Under the pieces are notes generated by a model, which was not told where the DNA came from, did no database searches, and saw only the letters and a program-made list of their open reading frames with translations. Position numbers and translations under genes: made by a program. Shown here in pieces: positions 23,401 to 32,984 of a stretch of DNA of 64,000 nt. The DNA comes from Saccharina japonica (taxonomy: Eukaryota > Sar > Phaeophyceae > Laminariales > Laminariaceae), in contig MEHQ01004026.1 of assembly GCA_008828725.1 (NCBI GenBank), positions 1 through 64,000 of the forward strand, in the 5' to 3' direction. How positions within the stretch are numbered: the stretch's first letter is position 1; every line of letters starts with the position of its first letter.

Positions 23401-26400
23401 ATCACAAAAAATATGAACATCAGTTGGATACGCCCAGCTCGATCATGCTCAAGACTCAAGACCAGATATTACAAACTGATGCTCATATTTGGGCCTTTTT
23501 GTTTGTTCGATTTTTTTCATCCCGTTTATCATCTTTGCCCTTTTCCCTGTTCTTCCCAGTCGTGACTCACATCCGGGGTCACAAAAGAGGCCATTCTCCA
23601 TCCCCCCCCACTACGAGTACCGTTCGTGCTTTGTTGTTCCATCGCGACAAGACTTGAGCCCTTTCTTCCCTCGTCGACTCGAATCGAATGGCGCCTATAC
23701 ACGCTACAATTAATATTATACTACAGCAGTAGGCGCTCTCAGCCGCTAATTCCACCTATTTATTTTATTTTTGCAAATACGATCAGAAGTCCGACCCATG
23801 TGAGATCCGAACCCCGGGAACCACATAATGTACTCGAAGTATTTACGTATATACGATGCGTAATATATGTCATATCGTATACCTGGTATGTTTTACAGTT
23901 TTTATTTGTTTTCCTCCAAGTTGTACGTAATATTATTGTTCCATTTCCTCCCCAGTTACATATTGGAACTTCTGTCCTGACACCACACGGCCACAGAGAC
24001 CATTGTGGCTTACACGTACCGCAGTAATACTGCTGTGCGAGTACAGACAACCAACCATAAAATAAAGCACAGACTTTGCTGGGTGTGAGGCGGAGAAAAA
24101 ACAAATAGTTGCGCAGCGCGGGCGCAACATCTGGATCAAAACACCCGTTTTGCGCAACAGTCGCCGCGAGGCTGGTTGCGCGCGCGCACAGCAGTGCGAC
24201 ACGTGATTTTGGGAGCGCAACATTTTTGACCGCAGGCATATATATTGGTTCCGCTTTTTTTATGGCGGAGTCAAGAAACAAATTGTGGGTTTTTTTTTCG
24301 AAATCGCCGTATGAATATATATACTGCATAATAATAACATATACAGCAGTACGAGTACGTAGTTGATGTGTTTTTTTTTAAAGCTTGTTTTTGGTAATTC
24401 GTCGTACGTGAGCGATTTTTTTGTTGGAGCACCTTTTGTTCAATTGGCTATATATATTCAACATATTTTAGGCCCCTTTTCTTATCCAACATAGTATACA
24501 ACAGCAGTCCAGGACATCTAACAAGGACCAGGCTGATGAAAAAGCCAGGCTGAGTTTTAGACGGAAAACATATATTCAGAAGGCGTATTCTTGACATTAA
24601 TAGTGCAGGAAAGACTCTCGCTCAAAAAAGAAATCCAGCCTGGACCAGATTTCTTGTTTCTTATTATTAATAGGTGTCCTGTACTACTGCTGTGTAGTCG
24701 AAAACAAATATTAGGCACGTTTTTCTACTCGCCATACGTAGGTTTTTATTATCTTGTAGGCACTTTTTTTTTCTAATATTATTATTATCATCATCTTTGC
24801 CATCCGATAACGTGCAGCATGAGCTTTATCGTTGATCACTCATAACATTCCCGAAAGCAGAAAACCACGGAAACCAAGGAAACCTATGCTCTATTCGCTG
24901 TACCAGCTCCGCTATACTCGTGGCCGAAAGAAATATAGAGGTTATTTACCTGGTTTTCAGGCGTATATTCGAGCATGTATAGCATTTTTTTGCGGGGCGC
25001 AACAAAGCGTGTTGCACTGCGCTCAACATGCATTGCGTTTCCTGTTGCGGTGCACGCAACAGATGCCGAACCACAAATTAGTGCCCTGAGATGTATACGA
25101 GTATACCATAATTACGAACAAAAAGACACTTCGTACCAGGGCATTAATTAGGTGTTGCGCTGTTGCGCTGGCGCAACATTTGGTCAAAATAACCGTTTTG
25201 CGCAACAGTCGTCGCGAGGCTGGTTGCGCGCAGCACAACACGCGTTTTTGGGCGCGCAGCGTTTTCGCCGCAGGCGAAAACAATTGTGAGAGTTTTTTTG
25301 TCGCCGGAGTCGAGGAAAATTTTTGGGGGTCTTTTTTTATTGATAATTAGTCGTAATTGAACATCTTACAGGCCCCTTGTCCGATTCGCCATAGTCGAAA
25401 ACAAAAATTAGGCACATTTTGCTATTCGCCGTAGCCAAAAAATAAATTCAAAAGGCCTTTTACTTAGTTTTGAGGCGTATAGTCGCGCACATCGCAAAAT
25501 GCGCGCAACACGTGCCACAGGCGTGTTGCGCTGCACGCAACACTCGTCGAGTCGCCTGTTGCGCTGCGCGCAACAGACGCCGAGCCACTAATTAATGCCC
25601 TGCTTCGTACTCGTAATAAAAACGATAAATTATGAAAATAAACAAAAAACAAATGATGGAAATAGACCAGAAGCGCTGCTATTATAAGTAATAATATTTT
25701 AAATACGTATAAGAAGAAAAACATAGAAAAAACATACGTACGTGCTACGTGCCTAACCCTCGCGATAAAAATGCAAGGCAAGAACCGTAGCGGGGGAGGA
25801 GGGAGAAGAGCCTACTTTGTGACCCCGGATCTGAGTTACGACGATTAGGAAGGAGAGAGAAAGGAAGGGCGAAGATAATAAATGGAATGGACGAAAAAAA
25901 AAAAAGAGGAACAGATATGTACGTACAACTATTGCATGGGCGCAAAAATAACGAAGAAGAGAGGTGGAAGATACAGGCTTAGGACGGCGGGGGAAAAAGG
26001 AAACAAAAGGAGGAGCAAGGCAAAACGCAAGAAAGAAGAGAGAAGAGAAAGGAGAAAAATTGTTCTCAAGGCGATAAAAGCAACAGGGGTTCCCGTCTCT
26101 GGCTCGTCTCCGCTACGAAACCGATACGGGGACCATGCCACACTTTCTGCCATCTCCTTCCTACTCTCGTCAATAGCAGTGTCAACGGTCGGTATTAGCC
26201 CTGCCACCCCTCCCCCCACCCCCCACCAGTCAACAACTCAACAAGAAACAAAAAATACCTGGTAACAAATAACTGAAAAGGTGCCAAACACAAACCAGCT
26301 GCGAGTATACTACTGTATGAAGCTACCCTACGTACATCATACCTGGTACGCCAAATACTACTATTAATACGACGAGCACGTTTAACAACCGTATTTTGAC

Positions 26401-29400
26401 AACGAGTAAAATATTAACTCATTCAAAACTGAAAAAAATGTCCCAAACTTATTTTAAGTAGTTGTCCCCAAATTCGGGCGACCAGTTCATAAGGGGTTAA
26501 GGCCCTAATATTAATATTCAATATTGTTCTCTATTGAAAAAAGTTAGGTAAAATATACTATGTTACGAGGTTTGTTACGGGGTTGATGGCGTTCTGTATC
26601 GATACTGGTATGAATATGATATATACGAGTACATGCTTGTATAGGCATGCATACGTAAACACTTCAGTCAAAAAGCCAGTGACCCTCGGATGAGCTTCTG
26701 CTCTCGGCGGAAGCCTGAAGAAGTCTTGGCGTTGAGCAGTGTGTCAAACCCTCTCCCACGCTAAATGGTATATCTTGCTTTGCCGTACGCACATACCAGG
26801 TACACGAGTGCTCGTACTGCAGCACGTGGTATATTTGATTCATACTCTGGTTCTTCTCTTTTCCTTTGTCTCACCGTCTGTTACACCAGATTATATTTTG
26901 CTTCTCTCTAGGATTAGGAATCAGGACAGACTGGGCGTACCGATGTAAAATTGGAGGTAGAAATCAGGGCATTGGTTAGTTGTAAGGCGTCTGTCGCGCG
27001 CCGCGCCGGAGGCGAAAAAATGGTGATCTATGCGCGAATATACGCCTCATAACTATTGAAAGTAAAAAGCCTTTCATTTTTTTTTTGGCTTCGTACGGCG
27101 AATGGAAAAAAGTGCCTCGAAAAGAAAAAAAGCCTACGGCGGATAGCAAAAGGTGCCTAATTTTTCCTTTTCGACTATGTCGAATGGGGCAAGGGGCCTA
27201 AAAGGTGTTCAATTACGGCTAATTATTAGGAAAAAAGACCCACAAAACATTTTTTTGCCTACGGCGAGATATACACGCGCAACAAAAAACATAGTCTGCG
27301 GCGAAAAATATTGCCGCGCCCAAAATCGCGTGTTGCGCTGCCTCGCGGCGACTACTACGAGTACTGCTGTTGCGCAGAACGGTCTTTTGACCCAAATGTT
27401 GCGCCCGCGCAACAGCAGTAGCGCAGTAGCGCGACCCCTGATTAAAAATTAATGCTGAATGCCCTACGTAGAAATAACGGGTTAAATGTGAAGACCACAC
27501 ACACATATGTACTATTCATATTTATATTTCAAGACACTGCTGTTGTATTATAATTCATTTTGACACGAGAGGGACACGATATACCAGGTGTACATGTAGA
27601 CGAGTACTACAGCAGTAGTAGGTATATAATCTGGGTTGTCTACGAACTTAAAAAACTTACGAGCGGCCTACTCGTACTGCTGTTATAAGGTTTAGATTGG
27701 TTAGGTATATGGTTAACCGGGTTCGTAGCCAAGTTGCATTTTTTTTTTTTTTTTTTTTTTTGTCCATCCCATTTATTATCTTCGCCCTTCCTTTCTCTCT
27801 CCTCCCTAGTCGTAACTCAGATCCGGGGTCACAAAGTAGGCTCCTCTCCCTCCTCCCCCACTACGGTTCTTGCCTTGCATTTTTATCGCGAGAAGACTTC
27901 AGCCCTTTCTTCCCTCGTCGACTCGCATCGAATTGTGCCTACCAAAAGTCACTAATAGTCACGGTCATTAGTATTTGCCTCAGAAGGCAGAAAAGTGCTC
28001 GTACCCCTATCGTAGAAATGCCTCTGCATGTGGAACGATTCCTAATCAGTGTCGATGTTTATAATGCTGTGCCTAACACAGAAGTTCAGGATAGATTCGG
28101 GTATTTGTCAATTGACGTGATGGCTTTGGTTGGCTGTTCTTTTTCAACTGTGTGCCCGTGGACTGTCATTCTGGCAGCACTTCAGACAGCAGCTGCGTGC
28201 TCCATCTTGTTCCCACGCTTACCGTGTGTTTTTGTACAGACAGCAATTCAGACAGTAGTTACGCTGTAGTCGGCAAATTCATTGGTAAAGAGGGGGGGGG
28301 GGGGGGGGGGGGGCGATGCTTCTGTAGTCGAATGGAGATTGGGGGCGTGTGGTTCAGGTTTGGACACGCATAACATGCTGTAGGGATTTTAGGTGTACCT
28401 CTTCGGACTTGTGTATCCTTTCCCTGCTAAGTGTGCGTGTTCTTTAGGATTCTCTGATGGCTCTAGCACTTTTGTGGCCACGGGCTGTGATCCTGCTAGA
28501 TCAGACCATACGGATTAGCAACTGAAACGAGTTTAATGTGAAGACAACAACAACAACAACAACTACTGCTCTTGTGTGATCGTAAAAGCGCCGGTGCACC
28601 GACATGAAAAAATAACCAAGAAGAGCTACGTACAGGTAGTAGGTATTGCGATGCGTATAAAGCGATGTGTACGTACGACGTGAACGTATCTGGTATAAAA
28701 TACGATTACGACTCGTACAATACGTATAATACATACGGACACTATATATAGTATGTCATAGCATACGGATACTTAAGGGGTTTATATGTCATCAGCGATG
28801 CAAGAAATTTAACTATCCCCATTTATGTTAATTTTTTTATATTTTTTTTTTTTTTTTTTTTCCTTTAAGTGAGGAGAAAACAATACCTTGGCTGGTACTA
28901 GAAAGGTATATGCGGAAAGTATCCTGTGGTCTTATGTGTTGAAAAATAGTGTTTGGTATCGATAACTTTGCACTAACTATTAATAATTGATAGTCGGATA
29001 TATAAACACAACCTGGCTTCGCTTAATACATACCACGCAGTGTGTAACGTATTATGGCTGTATAAAATATACCGGGATTCGAACTCACGAAATCAACTCT
29101 ATTCATAGGACAGTCGAGGGTCACTACCTTTGACTATTATCATCACATACTAACAGTGAAATAATTACTGTATATGAATAATTTGATTCGTATTTATCGT
29201 AGGGTATAAGTAATTTAGTAGACGAGTGACAGTAATTATTATATACCCTTGGTAGCTTATTAAAGATACTGCCTTGTATGTACTTCCTTGTATATCTACG
29301 GTAATTTAACTAGATGTCGCATCTCATCTGGGAGAAGCACGACATTTTTTTTTCTTTTCATTTTGTCATGCTTTTGTTTGGTTGCTTGATTGTTGATTTG

Positions 29401-31719
29401 CTTCAGTATGTTTACTTTCTATTATTTTTTCCTTTTCGCTTTTTTCTTTCTTTTCTCTTTTTTTCTCTTGCATGCACCTGGATTGCTAGCAGGGTAGGTC
29501 TTGCCTGTCGTATATGGCATTGCATTGTCTGCTCTGCTTACTGCACTGAGCGTAGTATCTCTGTGTCGTAGTTTTGTGACCACAGAACTGGTACCTTTTT
29601 AGGATGATGAATCGGCACGGACACTGGGTGTGCTGGATGTCGACGGGTAGAAAGGAAGGTTTAATGTGAAGAACACACACACACAGATACGTAGCCAACC
29701 GGGGAGGGGCGACGGCTCAATGTAAAAAGCACCTTATCAAAATAATATCGTAGGGATTATCTTCATACCACACACTACACACTATTTTACTGTACGTACA
29801 AAATCCGCATAATTCAAGATTCATTAATTTGGTGGATGAACACGACGACCAGTGGGAATGAATCAAAATTAACATTCGAGATAACCCACACGATTGGTAT
29901 TGCATGGTGTACGCGTATACATGCATACGGCATGACAGAACATCTGGCTCTAAAAGTGAGCAACACGGGGTAAAACCTCTCGTGTCCATGTCACCACACG
30001 GCGTGCGCCTCGCACTGCTTCATGGTGTAGAAGATTGCTGACTGCTGCCGGCAAAGCTCGAGTGACTTCTTCAGCTGCACTTTACTGCTACAGTAAAAAA
30101 TATCACTCGTAAAAAGGAATAAAACGCTTTATTTTAATAATGCTGCCAGAAAAAACCTACATTCATGTACGTACATGTACAGAGATCCAGCAGGAACGGT
30201 AAAGTTCTGCCTTGCTACATACCTGGTACATAGTTGTGATACCAGTACGTATCGTCTGATATAATTGATATAATACGTACGCACTGCTTCTTTTTGTCGC
30301 CCTATTCGATTTCTTCGCATCGTACATATGATGCAGACTTCATATATCGCATCGTACTATTAATACTATGCCATGATGTTCTGGCCTGCACGGCCTGCTG
30401 ACTGCTCTATGCCCTATGCACCAACGTAAGAGTATAAGAGTATACGAGTGTACACATGTACGATACGTACATACGTACAAGTATTTTGTATTTATATATT
30501 TATAGAAAAACAGGGTACTTTCTCTGTTGGTAAAATCTGTAGCCTGCTGTACCATGTACTCGTAAAACTCATGTCTAGGTATACACGTATAGAGCAAAAA
30601 GCAAAAGCCAAACAACATACAGCAGCTATCATCAAGACGATACCAGGGCACTCGTAACGGTACAGCAGCACTCACCGCGCCGCCCGCGGTCGGGGCCGAG
30701 TTGTTCGTGAGCTCCGTGCCCCCCCCCAACGTCATAAAAGCAGCGGAAATTGCGCCAGCGTACTTCTCCGAGGTGTTGTTTCCAAACCTGCACCCGCTAA
30801 CCGAGACTTTCGTGTTGGCCCCTCCATGCACAGCCCCACCCGAAAGCCGCGCGTGGTTCCAGCCGAAAGCAGAATCCGTTATGTTGACTTCGGCAAACAG
30901 GAACATAGCGGCTCCACCTCCGTCGAGGTACGAGAAATCGTCAATACTACCTTGATCCTCGCGGACAGCACTGTTGTGGACGAACTCCGCTCCTGCGATG
31001 GAGCATTCAGCCAACACTTGTCCCGATCCCACATCCTTTAGCCCACAGAACAGTGCACCGCCTGCGATGGCCGTGTTGTCCACGAACCGGGATCCTTCTC
31101 GAACCTCCAACAAGCTGCTGCCGGCGTACACAGCGCCTCCGTACCGAGTTGCGTTGTTGCGCAAGAACTCCCCCCCTACTATCGTGACGGAGCCCCTGTC
31201 AGCCCAAACCGCACCACCGCTCCCCGCGGTGGCAGCGTTGCCATCAAACACGCAGTTAGTCAACGTCACATCTGCTAATACCGAATGAACCGCGCCGCCG
31301 TCCCCTGCAAAACCTCCCGACAGCTTGAGCCCAGTAAGGGTCAGACCACCGCCTTGAGAAACTTCAAACAGACGGGTTCCGTTGGTCTGAGTGCTGCCGC
31401 CCTGCACCTCGGCCAGATCATCCCCTGCCGTCACGGACAAGAAGGTGCCCTCGCCAACAACGATAGGAGCGGTAACCACGACCGGCCCAACCCATTCTGC
31501 CTCCACCTCACCGCCGCTCGCGCAGGTCAAAGCTGCTCGAAGTGTATCCACTCCAGCTGACCCTTCCACTCGAATTGGCGTGGTTTGCGGTTCGCCACAA
31601 ACACTTTGAGCCGAGGACAGCGAGTCCAGGTACCCAGCCGAGCTCAGGAGCAACACGGATAGAATGGTCCATGCTCGACGAACAGGGCATGTTCGGCGGA
31701 TGTCACAGAGACTCTCCAT
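10953..31719 (-). CDS. large Pmp-repeat / multi-pass membrane protein, ten exons
   Basis: Ten exons join in phase on the minus strand: 31719-30676, 19941-19779, 18938-18784, 18431-18277, 17097-15785, 15447-14441, 14017-13865, 13676-13409, 13099-12909, 11492-10953. All introns are GT-AG, total 4,989 bp, about 1,662 aa. Order: signal peptide (1-39); beta-helix repeats of the chlamydial polymorphic outer membrane type, with GGAV and F-x-x-N-x-A motifs (about 110-690); EGF-like Cys cluster (about 708-740); second Cys-rich module (about 850-965); then about eight or nine hydrophobic segments and a soluble tail of about 115 residues. The membrane part carries IYPIGIPVLYA and DLYYYEVIECGRR. Similar proteins are known from brown algae and other stramenopiles. 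By architecture it is a plasma-membrane receptor or channel-like protein with an extracellular adhesive N-terminus. Ligand and activity are unknown. The start is the ATG at 31,719; an in-frame TTG lies three codons upstream. Confidence 0.85.
12909..13099 (-). CDS. exon 9: conserved membrane core
   Basis: 191 bp. It encodes DLYYYEVIECGRRMLLTGVL, ACIFAFASLLGFELMRPHMD and PTDSWLYRL. Acceptor TACCCAG, donor GTGAGT. The next intron (11,493-12,908) holds only short shadow frames. Confidence 0.88.
13409..13676 (-). CDS. exon 8: helix with IYPIGIPVLYA motif and cytosolic loop
   Basis: 268 bp. The start IYPIGIPVLYATILWKNREL is the family's most recognisable motif. A charged linker follows (YSPEELQELEEKVQARR), then FLWKDF, which continues as GPDLYYYEV in exon 9. 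Acceptor TTTGCGCAG, donor GTAAGA. Confidence 0.88.
13865..14017 (-). CDS. exon 7: membrane-domain segment
   Basis: 153 bp, phase 0 at both ends. It encodes STAAFKIFACDEEV and then FLRADYSLSCESGMYTFFQV, leading into a helix continued by exon 8. Acceptor GGATGCAG, donor GTGAGT. Confidence 0.85.
14441..15447 (-). CDS. exon 6: Cys-rich end, first transmembrane helices, long loop
   Basis: 1,007 bp. It begins by completing the Cys module (CAVCEEEYGRG, CHFCDD), then a strong membrane helix (LVVILLLFLAAVFLV). A poorly conserved-looking Ser/Gly-rich loop of about 170 residues is followed by further helices (ILVVVWQILTVFSGI; LVTTLTPLVLASVLVLTY). Acceptor TTCTAACAG, donor GTGAGT. Confidence 0.87.
15785..17097 (-). 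CDS. exon 5: last Pmp-like repeats, EGF-like and Cys-rich domains
   Basis: 1,313 bp after the acceptor CTCTCTCTCGCAG, ending at a GTAAGT donor. It starts FYGGFAFLEIE, continues through repeats such as GNYAGDQGGGIYA, then an EGF-like cluster (CSDSNACGSGNC...CECLEDGEC), a beta-sandwich-like stretch and a second cluster with CEQCA and CADGYKGP. Confidence 0.88.
17235..17444. mobile_element. foldback/MITE-like inverted repeat in intron 4
   Basis: Two arms of about 75-100 bp are near-perfect inverse complements. The core CATTGGTCAACACACGCACC (left) is mirrored on the right by GGTGCGTGTGTTGACCAATG, and the loop is about 15 bp. The ends read AGGGCCCG and CGGGCCCT. No clear target duplication is visible. 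Confidence 0.75.
18277..18431 (-). CDS. exon 4: one Pmp-like repeat module
   Basis: 155 bp, the same length as exon 3. It encodes IFIEGGIFKNNRALESGGAV and VTITGGTFEKNSA. The donor is GTGAGC; the acceptor CTCAAG has a poor pyrimidine tract. Two bases carry over to exon 5, where they complete an Ile codon. Confidence 0.8.
18784..18938 (-). CDS. exon 3: one Pmp-like repeat module
   Basis: 155 bp. It encodes NVSVSGGTYTGHSESRGGF, then VNITGGLMAGNFAGKRGGA. The donor is GTGCGT and the acceptor CGACCAG. It completes a codon split from exon 2 and ends in phase 0. Confidence 0.82.
19484..19727. mobile_element. inverted-repeat element in intron 2
   Basis: Ends carry an imperfect terminal inverted repeat: CTTATCGAGCAACTTTCCCC on the left, matched by GGGAAAAAGTTGCTCGATAAG on the right. 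The outermost bases are AGGG and CCCT, as in the 17,235 element. The interior contains repeated ATTTGGAA words. No coding capacity. Confidence 0.6.
19779..19941 (-). CDS. exon 2: one Pmp-like repeat module
   Basis: 163 bp between the acceptor TGTGCAG (intron side) and a GTGAGT donor. It encodes TIIFNDVVCKENTAEENGGC and the following GTCIFNSETA segment. Phase 0 in, one base over at the end. It joins the exon 1 end GGA to a V, restoring the family's GGAV pattern. Confidence 0.85.
20575..20778 (-). mobile_element. SINE body interrupted by an hAT-like element
   Basis: Matches the SINE body from CCATCCCATTAAATATCTTC to TCGTACCCACGC. It then stops where CAGGGCGTAAAATAG, the start of an hAT-like element, begins at 20,779. 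The tRNA-like head is missing on this side. Confidence 0.65.
20779..21060 (+). mobile_element. truncated hAT-like nonautonomous element
   Basis: Begins CAGGGCGTAAAATAGGTGG and contains the family's GTTGCGCTGCCGCAC, CGCCGCAGGCG and T-rich blocks. No 3' terminus is found before the left edge of the duplicated unit at 21,101. Confidence 0.5.
21417..21445. repeat. head-to-head telomere-like motif (copy A)
   Basis: GGGGTTAGGG is followed directly by CTAACCCTAACCCTAA, so TTAGGG-type repeats meet their complement. A G/C-rich palindromic stretch (CCGGGGGCC type) lies immediately to the left. The copy B counterpart is at 40,165-40,193 with one extra T. Confidence 0.7.
21680..21815 (-). mobile_element. 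tRNA-like SINE heads, two in tandem (copy A)
   Basis: Read on the minus strand, it holds an A-box-like TGGTCTAGTGGTTAA and a B box GGTTCGATTC about 40 bp apart. A second partial head (A-box part only) lies at 21,770-21,812. The flanks do not close an acceptor stem, so it is a tRNA relic rather than a gene. Copy B counterpart: 40,435-40,568. Confidence 0.6.
21815..22814 (+). mobile_element. retroposon-like insertion with (CA)n tail, copy A only
   Basis: A T-rich stretch runs into a conserved 3' segment (from about 22,440) shared with 29,314-29,690, 45,245-45,620 and 49,075-49,231. It includes CCACAGAACTGGTACCTTTT, GGATGTCGACGGGTAGAAAG and GGTTTAATGTGAAGAACACA, then a (CA)n run. The whole block is absent from copy B. 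It is consistent with a 5'-truncated non-LTR retroposon; no coding region is seen. Confidence 0.55.
22885..23005 (-). mobile_element. tRNA-like SINE head split by an AT-rich insert
   Basis: On the minus strand, GTGGTTTAGTGGTAAA (A-box-like) and GGGTTCGAGTCACC (B-box-like) are about 80 bp apart instead of about 40. The extra sequence is rich in TTAATATTAATATT words. Confidence 0.5.
23085..23265 (+). mobile_element. SINE body, plus orientation
   Basis: Matches the reverse of the common body: TGTGACCCCGGATCCGAG, then GGAAGGAGGGAG and GCGAAGGTAATAAATGGG. TTAATATTAATA is inserted between the usual ACGACTA and GG. Confidence 0.6.
23508..23815 (-). mobile_element. tRNA-derived SINE, minus orientation
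   Basis: Body words CATCCCGTTTATCATCTTTG and CATCCGGGGTCACAAAAG are present, with a B-box-like GGTTCGGATCTC (minus strand) near 23,795. An extra GAGTAC interrupts the usual CCACTACGGTTC. Confidence 0.6.
24070..25090 (+). mobile_element. hAT-like element, degraded
   Basis: Internal blocks match the complete copies (TTGCGCAACAGTCGCCGCGA; GCACGCAACAGATGCCGA), and the 3' end reads ATTAGTGCCCTG. The 5' terminus is not recognisable. The deletion that shortens copy B begins upstream of this element and ends inside it, at 24,719. Confidence 0.5.
25137..25602 (+). mobile_element. hAT-like nonautonomous element (copy A)
   Basis: 466 bp with ends CAGGGCATTAATTAG and TAATTAATGCCCTG, flanked by the perfect 8-bp duplication CTTCGTAC (25,129-25,136 and 25,603-25,610). 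The 8-bp duplication and CAGGG ends are hallmarks of the hAT superfamily. The interior is made of GCGCAAC/GTTGCGC foldback words and has no transposase. Confidence 0.8.
25750..25905 (+). mobile_element. 5'-truncated SINE, plus orientation (copy A)
   Basis: Runs from CTCGCGATAAAAATGCAAGG to GATAATAAATGGAATGGACG and ends in a 12-bp poly-A. No tRNA head. Duplicate at 41,687-41,832. Confidence 0.7.
26965..27467 (-). mobile_element. hAT-like nonautonomous element (copy A)
   Basis: Ends CAGGGCATTGGTTAG and AATGCTGAATGCCCT(AC), flanked by the 8-bp duplication GTAGAAAT (26,957-26,964 and 27,468-27,475). Related to the 25,137 element in reverse orientation. It differs by a 15-bp insert ACTACGAGTACTGCT near 27,350. 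Confidence 0.7.
27738..27955 (-). mobile_element. SINE body with long poly-T edge (copy A)
   Basis: A run of more than 20 T followed by the full SINE body through ACTCGCATCGAATTG. The head is absent. Duplicate at 43,669-43,875. Confidence 0.75.
28292..28313 (+). repeat. poly-G run of 22 (copy A)
   Basis: Uninterrupted G homopolymer; the same length occurs in copy B at 44,224-44,245. Confidence 0.9.
29040..29110 (-). other. tRNA-like relic (B box only clear)
   Basis: On the minus strand, GTGAGTTCGAATCCCGG is a perfect B-box context, but no matching A box or stems can be drawn. Probably a SINE or tRNA remnant. Copy B has it at about 44,970-45,045. Confidence 0.35.
29314..29692 (+). mobile_element. 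retroposon 3' segment with CA tail (copy A)
   Basis: Shares about 375 bp with 22,440-22,815, from GTCGCATCTCATCTGGGAGA through the pyrimidine-rich stretch to TTTAATGTGAAGAACACACA. Duplicate at 45,245-45,622. Confidence 0.65.
30676..31719 (-). CDS. exon 1 (copy A): signal peptide and Pmp-like repeats
   Basis: 348 codons ending in phase 0 at a GTGAGT donor. The N-terminus has basic residues, then the hydrophobic core ILSVLLLSSAG and a likely cleavage after the SSAQ/S region. Repeats such as GGAVHS, CVFDGNAA, GGAVWAD, FLRNNATRYGGAVYA and FGNNTSEKYAGAIS form the first half of the beta-helix. An almost identical copy lies at 46,611-47,654. Confidence 0.9.
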
Positions 31720-32497
31720 GCCGGGCAACCCAAGGCCGAACCGGGGACCAGTATGGCAAGGCCTGCCTCAGCCCCCCTCTAGCTTGAACTTTGTACAAGA
31801 CGACGGGTTACTTCATATATTCCACGTGTATTCCATATATGCCCTTTTCGAAGATGATGCGGCCAATCCGAGAAGAACAGACTCGTACGCCCGGGGCTTA
31901 GAGGGACGATGCTTATTCGGGTTATCGGGTTGCCCTTTTCACAACCTCAGAAACACGAGTCACTCGTACGTACGTATGCTACGTATTAGTCGGCCGCGGC
32001 GCCCCACGTACGCTACACGAAGTCCGAACATATCAAATCCCTCGCATAATGGTCGGCGTTTGGACGAATTACACGGCGTAGTCCACTGGCGAAGGGGTCG
32101 GAAACATGACAATATTGGTTGTTTATGGCACTTGTAAAACATGAATCGTTTGAATGTTGATTGAAAGTTTTGAGGTATCCTGTCGTACATCCGTTGATAT
32201 ATATGTAGCACTCTGGTCAAACTTTGGAAAGGGGTTTCCAACGATTGTAACGGCGATTTCCAGGCTTTTTCGCTGGACGCGCGCGGCGTGCGGCGCGCGC
32301 CGACCGCCGACTACGAACGAGTATTAATCGTACTCATTCTGGATTATTAGTGTATTAAACTGGAGCTACGTATGGTTATTAGTGTGGTGTGCGCTGCAGT
32401 TCACCTCGCTGTTGTAAAGTTGTTATCACAACTTATTTGTATTTGCATTACGTACGTATACATCATGACGATCTGTATGATAGCCACATGAATTTTT
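31720..32497 (-). promoter_or_regulatory. presumed upstream region of exon 1A
   Basis: Minus-strand sequence preceding the ATG; should hold the promoter and 5' UTR. No TATA box or other known element stands out. Copy B has the same region (47,655-48,431) with a 4-bp indel near the start. Confidence 0.35.
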
Positions 32498-32984
32498 TAA
32501 TTGTATCGTCGTAGATTAAGGCAACCAGAACAGAGAGTTGAGACTGGGCGTATTGTTTGAGTTGGTTGGAGCTCACCGCAAGGACAATTAAAAACCTCAT
32601 TCCGCCGGAGGAATAAAAAAAAAAAAAAAATTAAACACACACCTCCGTAATATATATTACATATATATAAGATGAAATATATTATACTCGTATATGGAAT
32701 ATAATAAAACAAAATAATTAATGAAATATACACCTGGTATATGATAGAGCCGGAATTGAACTCTTAAATTCGGTTTCCGGAAACATGATCTCAGTTTCCG
32801 GGAAAATACTCCAAGATCGGTATTGGTGCCCAACTCTGAACATACTCGTACACTCGTACTCGTACTCGTACATTCGTAGATATGTAGATGGTAGATATTA
32901 ATAGTAGGTATGGAACAAAGCATTATAAAATATAAAGTTAAAAGTTAGAGTTGCATCTTTTCAAATTTCAATTTCCCAGTTTTT

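Larger units (their letters stand above)
19942..30675 (-). other. intron 1 (10.7 kb), repeat-filled
   Basis: This lies between exon 1A and exon 2. It contains SINEs, hAT-like elements, retroposon tails and the left part of the tandem duplication, and I find no further Pmp-type exon in it. If exon 1B is used instead, the intron becomes 26.7 kb (19,942-46,610). Confidence 0.7.

Noticed and set aside
25882-26265. Lys/Arg-rich 127-codon plus-strand frame
   Set aside because: Starts in the SINE tail and runs through purine-rich low-complexity DNA.
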